A stretch of 64,000 nucleotides of DNA from Lolium rigidum. Lineage: Eukaryota > Streptophyta > Magnoliopsida > Poales > Poaceae. The translations under genes and the position numbers were made by a program. Under the pieces are notes generated by a model. The model ran no database searches, was not told the DNA's origin, and saw only the letters and a list, made by a program, of their open reading frames with translations. Where the stretch lies: positions 37,663,769 through 37,727,768 of the forward strand of contig NC_061514.1 in NCBI RefSeq assembly GCF_022539505.1, given 5' to 3'. Position 1 is the stretch's first letter. Every line of letters begins with the position of its first letter. Shown here piece after piece: positions 47,799 through 59,200 of this stretch.

Positions 47799-48323
47799 CC
47801 CACTCTCTGTGATCGGAGATCCCGTGAATTAGAGCTGGGAGACAAGTTGTTGGTCAGTTGGGAGGAGAGTATATATCCCTATAGCAATTTTACCACTCCG
47901 TAAGATGCAATACTCTCCTAATCTGCATGGCAGGTTGATAATTATCTTAATGTGTTCTAAGTGGCTTATTTTAGCAGAGATGTTGTCCTGCGAGCATCTT
48001 TTGAAGAACACACCTATATGAGTCCGATTGTTAAACGTCGCAATCTATGAGAGTTGGGTGCTCTCTAGTAAACTCATGAAAGACCCTGGAGTATGATGTA
48101 TAAGCTCCAAACCGCGAGGAAGCCTCGCGGCAGCCTAGTATCGGTCTAGGCTTTGGATGAAGCTAGTGCGCAGAAAACTTGTAGTTCAAGGCATAGTCCA
48201 CTATCCAAGTTGCAATCTAGTGTAATATGAAGCTTTAAGTGGAATTTCAACTTAACAGTCTCCACGACATACCGGTATATAAAACAATGTTCTGGAAACT
48301 TATTGATGAGATGTGCCAATGAG
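47799..48323 (+). other. 3' untranslated part of the Copia internal region
   Basis: No frame recognised between RNase H and the polypurine tract. Near 48110-48130 there is a short palindrome-like CCGCGAGGAAGCCTCGCGG. Confidence 0.5.
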
Positions 48324-48324
48324 A

Positions 48325-48337
48325 GTTTGTGGGGGAT
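48325..48337 (+). other. Polypurine tract of the plus-strand Copia element
   Basis: GTTTGTGGGGGAT directly precedes the 3' LTR. Confidence 0.6.
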
Positions 48338-48519
48338 TGCTGGAATTTGTGGGCATTTGGCCTTTGGCCCGTGGCCCATTATCAAATTCTGAAACTCACA
48401 TGGCCCATTTTAATAATCAGTGGCAGCACTAGTGGGGGCTAAAGTTTAGTCCCACATTGCTAGTTGGGAGAGAGTTGGAGTGGTATATAAGGTGGGCTGT
48501 TCTAGTCCTAGTAAGTGAG

Positions 48520-49682
48520 TGTTATCACCAGAATTTGACCGAGTCAGAGGTGGGCCGCGATCAAGATGGACGTGAAGATTGTACATGGAAGAAATATGTG
48601 AATCGGCCTTTTTTACCACGTTGGGCTAAACTGCCCATGTATCTGTAACATATTAGATCGCATCTTAGTTTAGAAGTTAGAGTTTTACCCGTGCACGGTT
48701 TGGTGCACGCCCACATTAGAAAGTCCCCTGGACTATAAATGTGTATCTAGGGTTTATGGAATAAACAACAACCAACGTTCAACACAAACCAATCTCGGCG
48801 CATCGCCACCCCTTCGTCTCGAGGGTTTCTCCGGTAAGCACCATGCTGCCTAGATCGCATCTTGCGATCTAGGCAGCACGAGCCTACCTACGTTGTTCAT
48901 GCGTTGCTCGTGCTGAAGCCTTTTTGATGGCGAGCAACGTAGTTATCATAAATGTGTTAGGGTTAGCATTGTTCTTAGTATCATATGCTGTCGTAGTGCA
49001 ACCCTTGCGCATCTAGCCGTCCTTGTACCTCATCATGGGTGCAGGGGCGGCACCCGCTTGATCATTATTTAGTAGATCTGATCCGTTACGGTTGCTCCTT
49101 GATTCATCAAGGATTAGTTTAACATCCGCAATAGTTAGGCCTTACAAAGGGTTGGAGGATCCGGCGGCGTGTAGGGTGTAGTTTGCTGGCCCTAGACGGG
49201 ACGTTCGAGGATCAACCTCGTGTTGGTTTTTAGGCCTTGTCTAGGTTTGGCTTACGATCACCGTGCGCGAGCGCGAGGCCCAATCGTGAGTAGGATGATC
49301 CGATTATGCGGTGAAAACCCTAAATCGTCGTGGATCTCATATGCTTTATCTTGATCAAGCGGGACCACCATATATTCGGCCACCTTGGACGAATCATGGG
49401 TGGATCGGCTCCATGAGCCGATTCACGGGATAACCTGAGAGCCGATCGAGGCTCGTATTTAACGTGTACGTGTGTGCCCTGCAGGAAACTAAGCGAGGCA
49501 TCATCCACACCTTCCCGACCGGGTATAGGTCGGGTGGCACGCCCTTGCAATTTGCATCGGCGCGCGACCGGGAGGCTTTGCGGGCCGTCGCTCGAGGGAC
49601 TGGGGCCAGCCGCAGCCCTAGTTGTTCCCGACTCTACGGTGTTGACCAGTCGCTGCCCGCCGGTGGGTTTCTGACGTCAACA
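48520..49682 (+). repeat. 5' LTR of the non-autonomous element
   Basis: Contains a TATA box (CTATAAATGTG, 48734-48744), a perfect 15-bp-stem hairpin about 100 bases downstream (48845-48877), and a smaller hairpin ATCGGCTC/GAGCCGAT at 49404-49422. Confidence 0.9.
48845..48877 (+). other. Perfect 15-bp hairpin in the LTR leader
   Basis: Left arm GCTGCCTAGATCGCA, loop TCT, right arm exactly complementary. The second LTR keeps it intact (53735-53767). A second stem, CGTTGCTCG (48902-48910) with CGAGCAACG (48931-48939), follows. Both would be in the 5' end of the transcript, where packaging or dimerisation signals of retroelements lie; that role is inference. Confidence 0.7.
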
Positions 49683-49685
49683 CAT

Positions 49686-49705
49686 TCTGGCACGCCCGGT
49701 GGGAC
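49686..49705 (+). other. Primer-binding site of the non-autonomous element
   Basis: TCTGGCACGCCCGGTGGGAC starts three bases after the 5' LTR end. The GGCACGCCCGGTGGGAC text is usual for grass Gypsy and LARD elements. Confidence 0.7.
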
Positions 49706-49744
49706 CCATCTTCGACATCCACCACATCGCCATCTACATACGGG

Positions 49745-50887
49745 ATGGCGGGAAGCACTCCGGTCAAGTACGAGGACCCGGGCGACAAGCTCAAGAAGAA
49801 GCATAACAAGATCAAGGCAGTCCTCGAAACCGAACTCGTCGGCTCCTGTGAGGAGACACGTTCGCACGGCATCAAGCTCAACGGAGACGCGCGCCCGCGG
49901 CCTGGTGTCAACATGGTGGATCTTAGCCACCGCAGAAGGAAGCCAGAGTTCTCCTTCGGCATCAACATGGCAGGGCTTGCAGGCCGCCATGACAAAGACA
50001 AGGCGGAAAGCAGCCACTCCCGTGGCAAAAATAAAGAGGAGGCCGCTCCACGCGACCGGCCCCAAGACGACGATAGACGGTACCTAACCGGAGAGGAGGT
50101 GAAAAGCATATGGTATCAACACCCACGCTCCGTATGTCTCCTCGACAAGTCTGAGCAGCAATATGACCAACGTCGGCACTACGACGGAGACGATAAGAGA
50201 AGTCATTGGTCCAATGCAGAGGACAGGAGGTACCATCAGCATGGCGAAAGCGACGATGGATACGAACGTCACGCCAGAGGAGGGTCAAGGGAGCCGGACA
50301 ACGTGGATAGGCACTGGGATTGCCCCTTCTTCAGACACTGCTGGGATTCAGGAATGAGCCGATTGCCAACAATCGGCAATTGCCCAGAATGTAACTAGAA
50401 AAAGAAGGAGGCAGCCAACGTATCTGTGTTCCAGCGTTTAGGGCCTCTCCCGCCTCGGAGCAAACATGCTGAGTCCGTGCAGATAGAAGATCTCGAGGAA
50501 CTGGAGGACGGTGATGAAGAGGATAAGTATCATCGGCCAAGATGGTGTCCTGATGGGCTCAGCCGCTCCCAAAAGCGAAGGGTTCAGCGACTACGTGCGT
50601 TAGAAGAAGCCGAAAGGTTATATTTGCACGCGTTGAGGAAGGCGCGGCCTGACTTGGCTGCCAAAATTCAACGAACCCTGGACGAAGAAGGGCGGCCACA
50701 AAGAAAAGAGTGGCGCCCCAAGCAAGGAAAGCCGATGAAGAAACATCGGCTGGCACAAACATGGTCTTCATCCTTCCAGCGGAATTTAGCGCTCCAAGGT
50801 TATATGAAGCACCTGTGGCGCAATTGGACTGCGGCCCACGGCCGGTCATCTTCGAGAAGCCACGAGAAAGAAGTTACATGCATCTGA
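49745..50887 (+). CDS. Gag-like ORFs of the non-autonomous element
   Basis: The first frame starts at ATG 49745 (MAGSTPVKYEDPGDKLKKKH) and runs to TAG 50396-50398; it is rich in charged residues and His/Arg. The second part (about 50402-50887, in another frame) continues with RWCPDGLSRSQKRRVQRLRA and LYLHALRKARPD, text typical of the region between Gag and protease of such elements. I do not see a Gag core matching the autonomous Gypsy elements. The stop and frame change suggest decay or a frameshift; alternatively the ORFs are naturally separate. If made, the protein would act in particle assembly together with proteins supplied by an autonomous partner. Confidence 0.5.
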
Positions 50888-51410
50888 AAGCCCTGTACGT
50901 GCGAGGGTACATCAATGGGCAGCCTGTCAACAAGATGTTGGTGGACACCGGAGCGGCGGTTAACATTATGCCATACTCCATGCTACGTCGGTTGGGACGC
51001 TCCAGCTCGGATTTGATCAAAACCAATGTAACACCGAGCGATTTCAACGGCCAAGCGTCGACGCGCAAGGTGTTCCGAATGTGGATCCGACCGTAGGAAG
51101 GAAGACCATCCCTACGACGTTCTTTATTGTCGACAGTAAGAGCACCTATGTTGTACTGCTGGGAAGAGATTGGATCCACGCCAACTGTTGCATTCCATCC
51201 ACGATGCATCAATGCCTAATACAGTGGGATGGAGATGAAGTGGAAGTCGTCCACGCAGATGATTCAGCTGAGATTTCGACAGCCGGCATGGACATTTGGG
51301 AGACATCAGGCCAAGAGCCACTCTCGGGCATCAATCTGGACGACTGCGAACGCATCGATGTAACAAAGAACGGGGTGAGGCTGGTTTTATCCACCGGACT
51401 GACCGTGTAG
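50710..51410 (+). pseudogene. Aspartic protease (retropepsin-like) region of the non-autonomous element
   Basis: One frame (50710-51096) reads LKALYVRGYINGQPVNKMLV, then the active site DTGAAVNIMPYSMLRRLG, then a stop at 51094-51096. A shifted frame (51081-51410) carries the rest: TTFFIVDSKSTYVVLLGRDWIHANCC, the second hallmark of retropepsins (LLGRDW). One frameshift near 51090 therefore separates the two halves. No RT follows; the next 1.1 kb is non-coding with small hairpins. Confidence 0.7.
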
Positions 51411-52560
51411 CAAGAACAACATCGGTGGACAGAGATGGCGAGGCTGATCCCTGTGATCGGCCCCAAAAATTGTGGAGGAACATTACAAAACCTTCACCGA
51501 GCAAGCAACGTGGAGGCCGATTCCAGCAATCGGCCAAAATCATCCTCACCATCCGTTTTGCACGGGCTCAACGTTTGACCCAACAGGGACTACCGAAGAG
51601 CCGATACCATCAATTCTCTTGACAGAATCGGCTCGGGGGGCACCTAGATGGATGATACACGAGGATATGAAATAAGAGTATCAAGCATGGGGGCCGAAAC
51701 ATAAAATCGGCCGTAAAAATTCCAAAAATTTTGAGCACAGCCGATGTGCAGACATCGACTTAAGGATACGAAAAGCCGATGTAGGGCCATCGACTCAAGA
51801 GGAATAACTGTTACGATCAGAGGGTCAATGGAGCACGAAGGGATATTTTAATGGAAGAACTCCTCAATGGAGTAGTTTAAGGGCTCGGATCCTCTCTTCA
51901 AGAAAAATGCCAAGAGCAGCCTGGACGTGCAGATCAGGTCAAGGATGGATTGCATTAGATCCGCCAAAGGAAAGGAGCCGATCCGACTAGCAAGGCGCTA
52001 GAAGCGGACTCGAAGAAACTCGGGGGCAGCTCACCTTGAAGGCTCTGCTGCTCGGGAAGCCGATTTATGTGCAAATCGGCTGGCTCGCACGATTAAGCCC
52101 GGGCCCATTCAGCTAATTTGCGCATCCTCGTCTACGTTTTGCCTTGACTAAGACTCGAGGGGCGACAGCACTGGTAGATGCTCTATTGAGGAGCCGATTG
52201 GGGGTACCATCGGCTGATCTTTCGCCGCAACCTTCTTCGCAAAATGATGAGCGCTCGCTGAAGAGGATCGCTGAAACAGGTGGGGGGAATTTTAAGGGCT
52301 CTCCTGGAAATCCCACAGTATCTACCGGAAAGAGAATCATCAGTTGAAGGATGGAAGGGTAAATGTCGAAGGACCGATGCGTTTCTATCGGCTCGTTACG
52401 CATTGGCAAAGGGGACGAATCGGCAAGATCAGTATGAGAGGAAATCTGCTAAGATAAGCTAAAAGGAATCGGCAAAATCAGATTGGGGAAAGTTCTTCAT
52501 TGAGAGATTTCTTACATAGAAGAGCTGATTGCTCTCAAAGGGGAGTACTAAGGGGATACA
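51411..52560 (+). other. Non-coding region with repeated GCCGAT/ATCGGC hairpins
   Basis: About sixteen GCCGAT or ATCGGC words occur in 51510-52470, several as perfect small hairpins: 51515-51535 (stem GGCCGATT), 52058-52081 (stem AGCCGATTT), 52192-52215 (stem AGCCGAT). One more sits upstream at 50358-50377 (stem GCCGATTG) and one in each LTR. No protein-coding frame is supported. Confidence 0.6.
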
Positions 52561-52602
52561 TTGCCCCGTCTACTTCTACTGATCCTTTGCTAAGGGCCCT
52601 AT

Positions 52603-53128
52603 CTACGGGCCGTTGCTGCCCTCGTCATCGCCGTCATCGCCGCTGTCAGCTCTGCTCCCGGCCGGCTCGTCGTCGCTGCTCCAGCGGCCGCCGGCAGGAC
52701 CTTCGTTGTCCTCATCTTCCTCGTCGTCGTCGTCGTCGTCGTCGTCGCTGTCGAAGTCACTCAGATTCCCCGGCCAGGGGCAATGGCGCTTGGCCGGCGG
52801 CTCGTCGGGGAAGCTGTCGTCGTCGTCGTCCTCCTCTTCCTCCTCCTTCACCTCCTCGGAGGTGGTGAAGTCGTCCCAGGAGAAGCGATCGTCATCGCTC
52901 TCCTCCTCCGATACCCCGTCGGCGAGGAAGCGGAGGTCACTCTCCCCGTCCGTCGAGGATTTGTCGTCCTCCGACCAGAGGGAGAAGTCATGGCTAGACT
53001 CCTCCCGGCCTCAATGGCGCGGCGGATGTTGGCCGCGTGGACCTCCGCCGGGTTCGGCTCCGCCGTCGGCTCGCGAGACGAAGAGGACTCGGGTGGAAAG
53101 ATCCGATGAAGCGAGAGGAGGAAGAGGA
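52603..53128 (-). CDS. Acidic antisense ORF of the non-autonomous element
   Basis: On the minus strand one frame gives SEDDKSSTDGESDLRFLADG, SEEESDDDRFSWDDFTTSEE, then a Glu/Asp run, FPDEPPAKRHCPWPGNLSDF, a run of eight Asp encoded by GAC/GAT repeats, and an end at GDDGDDEGSNGP (52603). An ATG at about 53128 starts a basic Ser-rich N-terminus, but a frame change near 52990 is needed to join it to the acidic part. Position (between coding region and 3' LTR, antisense) is the same as the antisense gene of the Tat element at 24805-28342, whose protein also ends in an acidic tail. The function is unknown. Confidence 0.5.
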
Positions 53129-53407
53129 CATGGTGGCGCAGGAGGGTTTTTGGAGTGCTAATGCGAAGGAGATGCGAGAGGAGAACTGTTCGTAGCGGTC
53201 AAATAAAAGGGGATATAGTGGAAATTCAATGCCACGAGCGGTTTCCGAGGAAGTGGTGCCTAAAAAAAAGCTGCCGAGTCACGCGGAGAAGTTGAGAAGG
53301 CGGGGCATCATGATGACGGATGCTGCAACGGTTACTGCCACGACATGACCCGACGAAAGAAGAGCATAATGATTTTGGAAATGTCATTTCCAAAACCGAG
53401 GGGCATG

Positions 53408-54578
53408 TGTTATCACCGGAATTTGACCGAGTCGAGAGGTGGGCCGCGATCAAGATGGACGTGAAGATTGTACATGGAAGAAATATGTGAATCGGCCTTT
53501 TTTACCACGTTGGGCTAAACTGCCCATGTATACGTAACATATTAGATCGCATCTTAGTTTAGAAGTTAGAGTTTTACCCGTGCACGGTTTGGTGCACGCC
53601 CACCATTAGAAAGTCCCCTGGACTATAAATATGTATCTAGGGTTTATGGAATAAACAACAACCAACGTTCAACACAAACCAATCTCGGCGCATCGCCACC
53701 CCTTCGTCTCGAGGGTTTCTCCGGTAAGCACCATGCTGCCTAGATCGCATCTTGCGATCTAGGCAGCGACGAGCCTGCCTACGTTGTTCATGCGTTGCTC
53801 GTACTCGAAGCCTTTTTGATGGCGAGCAACGTAGTTATCATAGATGTGTTAGGGTTAGCATTGTTCTTAGTATCATATGCTTGTCGTAGTGCAACCCTTG
53901 CGCATCTAGCCGTCCTTGTACCTCATCATGGGTGCAGGGGCGGCACCCCGCTTGATCATTATTTAGTAGATCTGATCCGTTACGGTTGCTCCTTGATTCA
54001 TCAAGGATTAGTTTAACATCTGCAATAGTTAGGCCTTACAAAGGGTTGGAGGATCCGGCGGCGTGTAGGGTGTAGTTTGCTGGCCCTAGACGGGACGTTC
54101 CGAGGATCAACCTCGTGTTGGTTTTTAGGCCTTGTCTAGGTTTGGCTTACGATCACCGTGCGCGAGCGCGAGGCCCAATCGTGAGTAGGATGATCCGATT
54201 ATGCGGTGAAAACCCTAAATCGTCGTGGATCTCATATGCTTTATCTTGATCAAGCGGGACCACCATATATTCGGCCACCTTGGACGAATCATGGGTGGAT
54301 CGGCTCCATGAGCCGATTCACGGGATAACCTGAGAGCCGATCGAGGCTCGTATTTAACGTGTACGTGTGTGCCCTGCAGGAAACTAAGCGAGGCATCATC
54401 CACACCTTCCCGACCAGGTATAGGTCGGGTGGCACGCCCTTGCAATTTGCATCGGCGCGCGACCAGGAGGCTTTGCGGGCCGTCGCTCTGAGGGACTGGG
54501 GCCAGCCGCAGCCCTAGTTGTTCCCGGCTCTACGGTGTTGACCAGTCGCTGCCCGCCGGTGGGTTTCTGACGTCAACA
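53408..54578 (+). repeat. 3' LTR of the non-autonomous element
   Basis: Starts TGTTATCACCGG and ends GACGTCAACA. The 15-bp hairpin is conserved at 53735-53767. The preceding text AAAACCGAGGGGCA is the likely polypurine tract. Confidence 0.9.
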
Positions 54579-55357
54579 GTGAGTGAGAAGAGAGAGAGCC
54601 CTCGCGCACTCCTCCTCCTCCGCCGCCCGCCTCGCCACGCCTCGCCTCGCCTCGTCACGACACGCCGCGGGTTGCGGGAATCTCGCCGAGCCGAGCTTAT
54701 CTTTTTTCTGTTTGGGAAATTAATTGTGTAATCAATTTTGAGTCGTTAGCGGACGCGTTACTCAGCCGTTTTGCCTTCCGGTTTTTCTGGATCGTGGCTG
54801 TGCCGACTCGAACGTGGGCTGCGCCCCACGACCTTCCCGAACCGCACTATATAAGCGCGGACGAGAACCCTAGCATGTGTGTGTTGCGCCGCCGCCTTCG
54901 TCTTCCTCATCCCGTCCGTCGGCATGCACCGACTGCCGGGACAGTAGGCCTCCGGAACCCTGCCTCTCGTGAACCTGTACGGGTGAGGGGCAATCAGGTT
55001 TTTGGGGAGCGCTCCGGCGCGACTACTGGCAGCACGACGTCGTCTTCGGACGACGAATTCCTCCACACCGACAACTTCTTCCCGGACCTCAGCAACTTCT
55101 TCGACAACCTAAACATGGGCGACAACGACGGCTGCTGCGAAGTATGTGATCTTGTCGTTTCTCTTTCGGTTTACGTTAGAGTTTCTCCATCTAGTTTACG
55201 TGATAGATGCGATCGGTTTGTCTTGTTTAGATGTGATATGTTCATCTATCTTGCTAGTACGCACGATTAGTTTATTTGTTATTTTCATAGTCATGATTTA
55301 TCAATTACTTGCACGGATTATTTCATATGGATATTTGCTTATATATTCAACAACAAC

Positions 55358-56262
55358 ATCATATTTCGCAACTACCTTTGGGATACGACTCTGATTTATG
55401 GACTTAGACATGAAGGAATAAAAGTAGATGAACAACACGTGCATAAATAGAAAAAAAAAATTAAAATCTTCTAGACTAAGGTTCAATAATTATAGCGTGC
55501 TTGCTCATTCGTTTTAGCAGCAAATAATATGAATCAGAGGGAGCATATGATTGGATGGTTGACTTCTAGTTTAATTTCTTCGCCAGACAATCAAAGTTTG
55601 CTCTGAAGCAATCCCTACCGAAGAACATGGGTTTGTGATGTGCATGGGATGGCGCCAATCATCAGTAGTACTGGCTAGTACTTGATGGTCACGGTAAGTA
55701 CAGCCCAGCACCAGGAAGGACCGATGCCGATGCGTGCATGCACCAGGCGGGTCGGTCACTCACTCGTACACTTCAATACCTGTACTGAAACTAATATACA
55801 TGTATACAGTATACATAGTTAGAACTCCAATACATGCTAGGAGTCTAGGAGTGGGATGAAAAGCGGCCAGATCCTCCTTGTTAGTCGTGCTTTTATTTCC
55901 TAGCAAACTAGTCTACTTAAAACTAGATAATAATGATTTTGTGACCTTAATTATACGAGTTGCCGTTTGAAATATGAACTATTTCCTCCGTCTCATGAAA
56001 ATTCCTAAAGACAGTTTTTACGAGACGGAGGGAGTACTCTCCCTCTCAAACGCATTGTTTCAGCGTACATAATGGTACTGTTATGGTGTAGATTGTAGAA
56101 GCTAGAATAGACGATGTGATCCCGACACACCACGCACGGGTTTGGGTTGGAACGACACCGGCCTATGCTCAATCGTCGCACGTAACGTCGTGCACTTTAT
56201 CGAAAAAAAACGTAATATCGTCCACATGAGCACAGTCTCACTGATGCCGCGGAAAACTATAA
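55358..56262. repeat. Duplicate block, copy 2, first part
   Basis: From about 55570 it is collinear with 32260-32800 (anchors listed for copy 1). It holds no gene. It contains a minimal Stowaway at 55982-56034 and is interrupted by a LINE at 56263. Confidence 0.7.
55982..56034. mobile_element. Minimal 53-bp Stowaway-like palindrome
   Basis: TTTCCTCCGTCTCATGAAAA on the left and CTCCCTCCGTCTCGTAAAAA on the opposite strand from the right, with TA on both sides (55980-55981, 56035-56036). The two inverted repeats nearly meet, leaving almost no core. Confidence 0.6.
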
Positions 56263-59200
56263 TTTTTTTTTCCAAACGATCCACCAGGGGATCGAATTTT
56301 CATTACCAAAGAGATAACAAAAATACAACATAGTCTTGCCAAAAAAGGAAAAGCAGAAGGGGGGAGATCGCCGCCTAATGCTAACGTTCAGAGAAACATA
56401 TTACAGAACCGGCTACAGTTTTTGGGAAAGCAACAAATCCCTTTTGACAACAACAGGGGGGATCTAGGATAACCAAACGGGATCATAACAACAAAACAGC
56501 ACTCAGACAGCTTTTTTGATAGATCTTTTTCTTCAGCAAGTCACCAAATGACGTTGTCATCGCTTGAACCCTCCGACTTTTTATCTCCCAGGCGAAGTTG
56601 TGCACCACGTCCAGCACCTCTAGAGGGAGAGTTTCCAGTTCCTGCCACACCGGCCAGGCACAGAAGGCCATCAGCACCAGCACGAAGATCAGAAGCATCT
56701 CGATCACCATGCGAACCTGCCCAATATTTCATAAACACAGCAGCATAACTGATTAATTTGAAAGGAGAGCTGATTAGTTTTTTTTCAAAACAAGCTCTAT
56801 TCCTAAGTTTCCATATGGCCCAACAGATAGCTGCCAAGCCAGCTATCTGAGTATTACGACTTGCAGGGATAAACTGTGGAAACCACCAAAAAAATTGGGA
56901 AAAGCTCCCAGGACGAGTAGGAGCTTTGATAGCAGTGGCTACTGCGCTCCAAACAAACTTGGCTGCAGAGCAACCAAAGAAGAGATGATTAATAGTTTCT
57001 TGCTCTTCACAGAATTGACAAATTGAATCCCCAGACCAATTGCGCTTGAGCATGTTATCTTTAGTGGCAATGGCATTATGCCAGGTCAACCAAAGCCAAA
57101 CCTTGATCTTAAGGGGAATTCTGCTTTTCCATAAATGTCTAAATGATCTGTCTCTTCCCCCACCACAAATCTGTTTGTACACAGATTTCACAGTGAAAAT
57201 ACCTTTCTTTGACCATTTCCACCTGGGCAGATCAGTATCATGAGACAGTTGTGTCTGAGTCATCAGCTGAAGCAAACCAGCCTCTTGTATGATAAGGTCA
57301 GGGGTCAACCATCTCCTGTAAGAGAATCTCCACCCCATGGTAGCTTCCTCAGCAACAGTAACACTCTGATCATTACAGATATCAAAAAGAACAGGGAACA
57401 TATCTTTGAGAGGACTGCTACTACACCATGAATCTCCCCAGAAGCTGGTCAAAATTCCATTCCCAACTTTCATTCTTCTGCCACAGAGGTAGATATCTCT
57501 AACTTTCAGCATGTCAGACCAAAGTGGAGAATCTCCAGGTCTATGTTTTGCATAGTAAATGCCTTTGTCTCTCAGGTATTTTAGTCTCATAAAATCCTGC
57601 CAAGGGCCAGAATCATGCTCCAATTTCCACCACCACTTACACATCAGACTAATATTGAACTTGGATAAATCTTTTATACCCAGGCCACCTTTTTGTTTTG
57701 GTCTACAAATCCATTTCCATTTAACAAAATGGTATTTTCTTTTATCAGCACTACCAGCCCAAAAGAAAGACCTGATAGGTTTATCAATTTGTTCAATATT
57801 TGTTTTGTGCAAGAGCCTCAGAGACATCTGATAAACTGCAGTGCTAGCAAGACAAGCATCTATCTTGATCACCCTCCCCCCAATGGACATTGAATTACCA
57901 ATCCATCCACTCATTTTCTTCTTAGTTTTTTCTCCCAAGAAATTCATATCAGCAACAGAAGCTCTTCTGGCACAAACAGGAGTACCCAGGTATTTGATGG
58001 GCCAGTTGCCTTTTTGGCAGTTGAACAGATCAGCATAAAAGCTTTGTTTAATATCATCATCCAGAATCATCATTACTTCACTCTTATCAAAGTTAATCTT
58101 CAGTCCAGACATGGATTCAAAGATATAAAGCAGAAGTTTCAAATTGACAGCTTGTTGAGGGACATCTTGAATTAACAGGATGGTATCATCAGCATACTGG
58201 AGAATTGCAATCCCATTCTGAATCAAACTATCAGCCAAACCTGTAACTAGATCATTGCTTTGAGCCAGATGAACCATCTTGGCTAAACTGTTAGCAGCCA
58301 TATTAAACAGGAAGGGGGCAAAGGGATCACCTTGCCTCACTCCCTTATGGCTAGAGAAATATGGGCCCACTTTGTCATTAACTTTGACACTAAGGGTCCC
58401 ACCAGCAACAGATTTTTTTATCCAGGTCAACCAATTGTTATTGAACCCTTTACGTTTACAACGAGTCAAACGAGAATCTCCGGTTTACCTTATCATATGC
58501 TTTTTCAAAGTCGATTTTCAAGATCACACCTTTGTTTTTTCCTGAATTTATCTTCTTTTAAAATTTCTGAAGCAGCATCACACCATCAGATATAAATCTC
58601 CCTTTAATGAAAGCAGTCTGGCAAGGAAGCAGAAGCTTACTCATCACAAGATTAGTTCTGACAGTCAGAGCTTTTGTTACTATCTTAAAGAAAACTTGCA
58701 GCAGACAGATGGGTCTGAACTTTTGAATGATATCAGCCTCAGCAGTTTTGGGAATTAGGGTGATAATCCCATAACTGATTCTCTCCAAACCAATTCTGTG
58801 TTCAAACAGATCATCGAAGACATGCATGATATCAACCTTAATGATATCCCAGCAATGTTGATAAAACTCAATGGGAAAGCCATCAGGGCCAGCTGCTTTG
58901 TTTTTCTCCATGTGATCAATAACCTCCTTAATTTCCTCCAAGGAAAAACGCTTATCTAACTCAACACAGTCAAAATCATTGAGTTTTTCATCATCAGACC
59001 AAACATCATCACTTAGTCTGATGCCAGAGTCAATCACTGGGCCAAATAAATCCTTGTAAAAGGCAGTGGCATGTTCTAACAGGGCAGCATCCCCTTGAAC
59101 AACTGTATCACCTTTTTTCAAAGAAAAATGGTTCTCTTCCTCTTGCAACCATTAGTTGCTCTATGAAAGAAAGCAGAGTTACTGTCACCATGAAGGAGCC

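Larger units (their letters stand above)
48520..54578 (+). mobile_element. Young non-autonomous Gypsy-like element, 6059 bp
   Basis: LTRs of 1163 bp (48520-49682) and 1171 bp (53408-54578) start TGTTATCACC and end GACGTCAACA, with exact duplications GTGAG on both sides (48515-48519, 54579-54583). The primer site TCTGGCACGCCCGGTGGGAC follows the 5' LTR, as in Gypsy and in Sukkula-like LARD elements. Inside are gag-like frames and an aspartic protease but no RT, RNase H or integrase that I can see, and an acidic antisense ORF before the 3' LTR. By eye the LTRs differ by about a dozen substitutions plus several one-base indels, so it is the youngest LTR insertion here. Confidence 0.9.
40737..55352 (+). 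mobile_element. Complete Ty1/Copia element with two nested insertions
   Basis: Direct LTRs starting TGCTGGAATTTGTGGG and ending TATATTCAACA, flanked by the exact 5-bp duplication ACAAC (40732-40736 and 55353-55357). The 5' LTR (40737-43813) contains a solo LTR; the 3' LTR (48338-55352) contains a whole Gypsy-like element. After subtracting these insertions and their duplications, the element is about 6.4 kb. Its polyprotein is broken by many frameshifts. Confidence 0.95.
48338..55352 (+). repeat. 3' LTR of the plus-strand Copia element (interrupted)
   Basis: Formed by 48338-48519 and 54579-55352. It contains both TATA-like sites (48484-48491 and TATATAAG at 54848-54855). It ends TATATTCAACA, followed by the target duplication ACAAC. 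Confidence 0.9.

Noticed and set aside
52613..53161. Plus-strand Ser-rich ORF of 182 codons
   Set aside because: Its poly-Ser runs are the complement of Asp/Glu codons of the antisense acidic frame; it has no other support.
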